Source: an uncultured Peptococcaceae bacterium
GTDB lineage: Bacteria; Bacillota; Peptococcia; Peptococcales; Peptococcaceae
NCBI GenBank assembly: GCA_947254645.1
Contig: CAMYDW010000027.1
Coordinates: 1-16,161, forward strand
Length of the DNA stretch: 16,161 nt
Direction: 5' to 3'
The translations under genes and the position numbers were made by a program. The notes beneath the pieces are model-generated. The model did no database searches. It was not told where the DNA came from and was given only the letters and a program-made list of their open reading frames with translations. This document shows, piece after piece, positions 12,970-16,161 of this stretch. Every line of letters begins with the position of its first letter. Within the stretch, counting starts at the first letter, position 1.

Positions 12970-13523
12970 ATGAACCATCTCAAATAAATAGTTGCCATTC
13001 TTCTATGTGCTGTTTTAATGATAGGAGCAGTTGGCTGTGGACAGCAAAAGCAATAGGAGAAAACCGCTTATCAAGGCGTTTTTCCATTTTTTAAGGCAAC
13101 AGATTTGTCAGGTCAGACTGTGGATGAAACCATGTTTAAAAATCATGCAGTAACGGTTTTAAATTTTTGGTTCAATGGCTGCCCAGCTTGCGTGGAAGAA
13201 ATGCCAGCATTAGAGGCTTTGAATAAAGAATGGTTGGCTAAAGATGCGACCTTGGTGGGCGTCAATGTAGAGTTTGCAAGAGGCGAGGAAATTATCAATG
13301 AAGCCAAGCAAATTATTGCAGACAAGGGTGCAGCCTACACCAATATCGGGATTGACCCATCCTCAATCAAATGAATGCTTTTCCAACCTTTATTGTTGTT
13401 GATAGAAATGGTAATATCGTTGGCGAGCCGATTGTAGGCACGTTGGTGAAAGGCCCTGCATCACGTCAGATTCTCTTGGAACGTGTAAAGCAGGTCATTG
13501 AAAAAGATAACCAAAGCAAATAA
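12970..13523 (+). pseudogene. Broken TlpA/ResA-like thioredoxin-fold lipoprotein
   Basis: Read through the lesions, this is a protein of about 184 residues. The order is: a signal peptide with lipobox (VAILLCAVLM, then AVGCG), a thioredoxin fold with active site WFNGCPACVEEMP (CPAC at 13180-13191), and after the frame change NAFPTFIVVDRNGNIVG with the cis-Pro loop. Such proteins reduce disulfides outside the membrane. Three lesions are visible: TAA at 12985-12987 (codon 6), TAG at 13054-13056 (codon 29) and a frameshift between 13356 and 13371. One missing base there, just after GACCC, would restore DPILNQMNAFPT. AAAGGAG still precedes the ATG at 12970. The rest of the frame is well preserved, so the decay is recent or sequencing errors contribute. 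No TlpA partner is next to it; the deacetylase follows 46 bases later. Confidence 0.85.
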
Positions 13524-13568
13524 TAACAATACTTGCTTTAAAGACTATGGAAAGAAAGGATGTGTCGC

Positions 13569-15005
13569 ATGGAAATATCAAACCAAAACGAGGATGAACA
13601 ACGTCATAAAAAAAGAGGAGATAAGAAGCTTTTAGTGCTCTTTTCTGTGGTATTAATGCTAGCAACCGCATTATCGACCTATATGGCATTATTTCATCCA
13701 ATGATATTCTTAGGTCACCATGCTACTGCAGAATATAAAGAACACTTTGATCCTCAGCAGGCAGTGGTTTGTGTGCTTTTTGGCGATAAAAATAAAGTGG
13801 GGATTGATGGAAAGGTCAATACAAAGAAAAAAGGAACCTATCCAGTCACCTACTACTATGGCAGACAAAAAACAACCATCAAAGTAGATGTCAAAGATAC
13901 AAAAGCACCAGCGTTAGACTTGCTTTCCATACCAATTGATGCAAAAAGCGATTTAGAACCGAGTGTCTTTGTGCGTTCCTTAAAAGATGCTGATTCCACG
14001 AGCCTGAAAGTAACAAAAAGCAATGATAAGAAAGAACCAGGCAATTATGAGGCGACGATTCAGGCGATAGATGCTTCTGGCAATAAGACCAGTAAAACCA
14101 TCGCCTATGAACGCCGTACAGATACTGTGGCGCCGACAGTGGAATCTGTCAAGGCATTGGAAATTCATGTCGGAAAACCTTATGATTGGAAGGAAGGCAT
14201 TCAGGTCAAAGACAATCTTGATCCGAAACCAATCATTGAAGTAGATGAAAAAGCGGCTGGTTTCGATGAAACCAAGGCTGGAGTGTATGAAGTACCGTAT
14301 CATATTAAAGACCATTCTGGGAATACAACGACAATCAAGCGCGTGGTACATGTTCGTAATTCAGATGAACAAGACCCCAATTCTAAGATTGTCTATCTGA
14401 CCTTTGATGATGGCCCATCAGCAAATACCGCCAAGGTCTTGGACATTTTAAAAAAATATCAAGTACAAGCCACCTTTTTTGTGACTGGACTTGGCCCTGA
14501 CTATAATGAATACATCACCCGTGCCCATAAAGAAGGCCATACGGTAGGACTTCACACCTTTACACATGACTATAGCATCTATCAAAGTGAAGCCACTTTT
14601 TATGATGACTTGAATAAAATTAGCAAGTTGGTGGAATCTCTCACAGGAGAGAAGTCCCATTTTGTTCGTTTTCCAGGGGGCTCTAGCAACACCGTTAGTC
14701 GTCAGTACAATATTGGTATTATGTCCAGACTGACCAATAGTATTAAAGCGAAAGGCTATAAATACTACGATTGGAATTGCTCTTCAACCGATGCGGCAGG
14801 AGGCGTCGTCCCAGCCAATCAAATTGTAAAAAATGCTACGTCAGCAACTGCTAATAAAATCAATATTCTTTTCCATGATTCTGGCAGTAAAACCACAACG
14901 GTAGAAGCTTTGCCAAAAATTATCGAGTATTATCAAGCAAAAGGCTATGAATTTAAAGGCATCAGTGATGAAAGCTTTGAACCACATCATGGTGTAAATA
15001 ATTAA
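13569..15005 (+). CDS. Membrane-anchored polysaccharide deacetylase with Ig-like domains
   Basis: 478 residues. A cytoplasmic basic N-terminus and a single membrane segment (about 21-43) leave the rest outside the cell. About 55-265 holds two or three Ig-like repeats, with KKGTYPVTYYYG followed by VDVKDTKAP, then GNYEATIQAIDASGNKT, and AGVYEVPYHIKDHSGNTTT, each ending near a VKD/DTxAP-type junction. The NodB domain (about 274-470) has all metal and catalytic motifs: TFDDGPS (278-284), HTFTHDY (329-335), RFPGGSSN (367-374), DWN (401-403) and LFHD (434-437). It most likely removes acetyl groups from peptidoglycan N-acetylglucosamine, as PgdA does, which gives lysozyme resistance. An ATG at 13560 overlaps the Shine-Dalgarno; the ATG at 13569 is used. 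Another glycan substrate is possible. Confidence 0.92.
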   Translation: MEISNQNEDEQRHKKRGDKKLLVLFSVVLMLATALSTYMALFHPMIFLGHHATAEYKEHFDPQQAVVCVLFGDKNKVGIDGKVNTKKKGTYPVTYYYGRQKTTIKVDVKDTKAPALDLLSIPIDAKSDLEPSVFVRSLKDADSTSLKVTKSNDKKEPGNYEATIQAIDASGNKTSKTIAYERRTDTVAPTVESVKALEIHVGKPYDWKEGIQVKDNLDPKPIIEVDEKAAGFDETKAGVYEVPYHIKDHSGNTTTIKRVVHVRNSDEQDPNSKIVYLTFDDGPSANTAKVLDILKKYQVQATFFVTGLGPDYNEYITRAHKEGHTVGLHTFTHDYSIYQSEATFYDDLNKISKLVESLTGEKSHFVRFPGGSSNTVSRQYNIGIMSRLTNSIKAKGYKYYDWNCSSTDAAGGVVPANQIVKNATSATANKINILFHDSGSKTTTVEALPKIIEYYQAKGYEFKGISDESFEPHHGVNN

Positions 15006-15012
15006 AAATTAC

Positions 15013-15044
15013 AAACCAATGCAATTTATTGCATTGGTTTTTTT
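15013..15044 (+). terminator. Terminator of the deacetylase gene
   Basis: A 12-bp stem (15013-15024 with 15029-15040), loop TTTA, T run to 15044, starting seven bases after the stop codon. Confidence 0.92.
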
Positions 15045-15045
15045 C

Positions 15046-15080
15046 AAAAAAAAAAAAACAGCACAAGCGTCTTGTGCTGT
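15046..15080 (-). terminator. Terminator of hpf
   Basis: ACAGCACAAG / CTTGTGCTGT around a CGT loop. On the minus strand it is followed by 13 U (the A run 15046-15058), which makes it an efficient terminator for hpf. Six T on the other side let it work weakly on the plus strand too, as a backup to the deacetylase terminator. Confidence 0.9.
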
Positions 15081-15120
15081 TTTTTCTGTTGCTATGCTAT
15101 TGTTAAATCATTATTCAACA

Positions 15121-15657
15121 TTATTTTACTTTAGGTTCAAGCAACCCATACTTACCATCTTTACGACGATAAACAACACCGATATCATCAATATCTGCAT
15201 TCATAAATACAAAGAAGTCATGGTCGAGAAGTTCCATTTGCATAATTGCTTCTTCAGGATCCATTGCTTTTAACACAAAGGTCTTTGTTTTGGAGATCAT
15301 ATCAGATTGTTCATTGTCCTCTGGCTCATCAAATGCTGGACTAATGATTGGTTCAACTTTTGCTTGTTTTCCTTTACGGTTGATGCGTGTTTTATATTTT
15401 CGCACTTGGCGTTCAATCTTATCGCAGACTTCATCAATAGAAGCATACATGTCGCTACTAATATCTTCGGCACGAAGGATATAACGATTGATTGGTATAG
15501 TAGCTTCTGCGCGATGCGTGTCACGCTCGACGATTAATGTAACAGTTCCTTCAAGTTCTTTGGTAAAATATTTTTCTAATTTAGAAAAACGTTTTTCCAC
15601 ATAGTCTTTCAATGCATCTGTTACTTCAATGTTACGACCTTTAATAATGATGTTCAT
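15121..15657 (-). CDS. hpf: Ribosome hibernation promoting factor, long form
   Basis: 178 residues. The N-terminal S30AE domain (about 1-95) begins MNIIIKGRNIEVTDALKDYV and binds the decoding centre of the 30S subunit. A charged linker follows, then the C-terminal dimerisation domain (about 120-178) with LDHDFFVFMNADIDDIGVVY and RRKDGKYGLLEP. The long form lets two 70S ribosomes pair into inactive 100S particles in stationary phase or stress. An ATG three codons upstream (15666) lies inside the Shine-Dalgarno GAAAGGATGG, so the ATG at 15657 is the better start. An ArsR-family gene lies 110 bases upstream in the same direction with no clear terminator between, so partial co-transcription is possible. 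Confidence 0.95.
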   Translation of the reverse strand: MNIIIKGRNIEVTDALKDYVEKRFSKLEKYFTKELEGTVTLIVERDTHRAEATIPINRYILRAEDISSDMYASIDEVCDKIERQVRKYKTRINRKGKQAKVEPIISPAFDEPEDNEQSDMISKTKTFVLKAMDPEEAIMQMELLDHDFFVFMNADIDDIGVVYRRKDGKYGLLEPKVK

Positions 15658-15721
15658 ATAGACCATCCTTTCAAGTGCATATTTAGAACAACTAAAAATG
15701 TTATTCCAGCTCTATACTATT

Positions 15722-15750
15722 AGCATACATTTGAACTGAACAGAATGCAA
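15722..15750 (-). promoter_or_regulatory. Possible promoter of hpf
   Basis: On the minus strand, TTGCAT, a 17-base spacer and TATGCT. Both hexamers are weak (three and four matches to consensus). It is the best-spaced candidate in the 110-base gap. Confidence 0.3.
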
Positions 15751-15767
15751 ACGTTATTTTAAAATAT

Positions 15768-16100
15768 TCAAACATTTATAGCCTTTAACATTTTCAGCAA
15801 TTCACTAAATCGCCGATCAGAAATATGATAAATCGACATTTGTCCTGTTTTTTTAAAGGTCACAATTTTGTGTGCTCTCAAAAGTGCAAGATGTTGAGAG
15901 AGAGAACTTTGTGAGATGTTTGAAACTTTAGAGAGAATTTCGTGAATTTCGTTAACAGATTTCGGTGAATCAGTTAAAATTGTGAGTATCATGAGTCGGT
16001 TTGGATTGCTCAACAATTTTAACATGGAAGCCGTTTTGACATACTTTTCATCATCGTGAATCAGTTCTAGCAACAACGCATCATTAGATATTGTAGACAT
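15768..16100 (-). CDS. ArsR/SmtB family winged-helix regulator without cysteines
   Basis: 110 residues, the usual family size. It has an N-terminal helix, then KLLSNPNRLMILTILTDSP and the recognition helix with wing, SQSSLSQHLALLRAHKIVTF followed by KKTGQMSIYHI. Metal sensors of this family normally carry ELCVC in helix alpha3; here that stretch is KSVNEIHEIL, and the protein has no cysteine at all. Thiol-based metal, persulfide or redox sensing is therefore excluded for this copy, though His/Asp-based metal binding is not. An in-frame ATG at 16124 lacks a ribosome binding site; AAGGGGAAG favours the ATG at 16100. ATTCAT occurs twice, 13 bases apart (16129 and 16142), just upstream, and may be an operator. 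Its targets are unknown; hpf is the nearest downstream gene. Confidence 0.88.
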   Translation of the reverse strand: MSTISNDALLLELIHDDEKYVKTASMLKLLSNPNRLMILTILTDSPKSVNEIHEILSKVSNISQSSLSQHLALLRAHKIVTFKKTGQMSIYHISDRRFSELLKMLKAINV

Positions 16101-16161
16101 AGCGCTTCTTCCCCTTGTTTGCATTTTTATTCATCAAAAAAATTCATGTACTCTAATAATT

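Noticed and set aside
12985..13056. TAA and TAG as recoded sense codons (alternative genetic code).
   Set aside because: TAA ends nearly all other genes in the window at the expected protein ends, so these are ordinary stops.
13372..13374. TGA in the thioredoxin gene as a possible selenocysteine codon.
   Set aside because: The protein continues in another frame, not past the TGA in frame, and the position is not the active site. A frameshift explains it.
13980..14351. 123-codon minus-strand open frame opposite the deacetylase Ig-like region.
   Set aside because: It is antisense to a coherent domain structure and has no start signals.
15686..15706. Imperfect inverted repeat GAACAAC-N7-GTTATTC in the hpf leader as a LexA or other operator.
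   Set aside because: It lacks the LexA consensus and has one mismatch; there is nothing else to support it.
15658..15767. SigB- or SigH-type promoter for hpf.
   Set aside because: hpf is under such factors in Bacillus, but no sequence here fits either consensus well.

Overview
The window looks like chromosome of an AT-rich, low-GC Gram-positive-type bacterium (Bacillota), probably an anaerobe. The grounds are strong AGGAGG-type ribosome binding sites, hairpin-plus-U-tract terminators after most genes, the gene order rpsF-ssb-rpsR, a long-form hibernation factor, a phosphotransacetylase of the Firmicute length, and a feoA-feoA-feoB-Cys-rich-protein iron operon of the kind seen in Clostridia and Negativicutes. 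I cannot place the genus. There are no RNA genes, CRISPR arrays, complete insertion sequences or phage genes, and no stretch over 300 bases lacks a gene.

Layout. 1-84: the last codons of tuf (EF-Tu) and its terminator. 220-1128: a LysR-type regulator. 1257-2561: nadE (NH3-dependent NAD synthetase) followed by a stand-alone protein with a transposase-type helix-turn-helix. 2736-5566: ferrous-iron uptake operon (two feoA genes, feoB, and a 59-residue FeoB-associated Cys-rich membrane protein). 5670-6578: a coiled-coil protein of unknown role. 6753-8825: an EF-G paralogue whose promoter carries a Fur-like palindrome. 8886-9605: trmO (tRNA t6A37 methylation). 9714-9947: a stand-alone acyl carrier protein, convergent with a GNAT acetyltransferase (9980-10486, minus), which is divergent from pta (10637-11614). 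11813-12816: rpsF-ssb-rpsR behind an S6:S18-type leader. 12970-13523: a TlpA/ResA-like thioredoxin lipoprotein gene broken by two stop codons and a frameshift. 13569-15005: a membrane-anchored polysaccharide deacetylase with Ig-like repeats. 15121-16100 (minus): hpf and, upstream of it, a cysteine-free ArsR-family regulator.

How it fits together. Most of the window is housekeeping: translation (tuf, EF-G-like, trmO, rpsF, rpsR, hpf), iron uptake, NAD synthesis, and acetyl-CoA/acyl metabolism (pta, acp). I found no clear new multi-gene system. The points most worth checking are the Fur-like box on the EF-G paralogue rather than on feo, repeated GTTAAAC elements on the feo promoter, a palindrome shared by the acp and pta upstream regions, the transposase-like DNA-binding protein downstream of nadE, and the decayed redox lipoprotein just upstream of the deacetylase.
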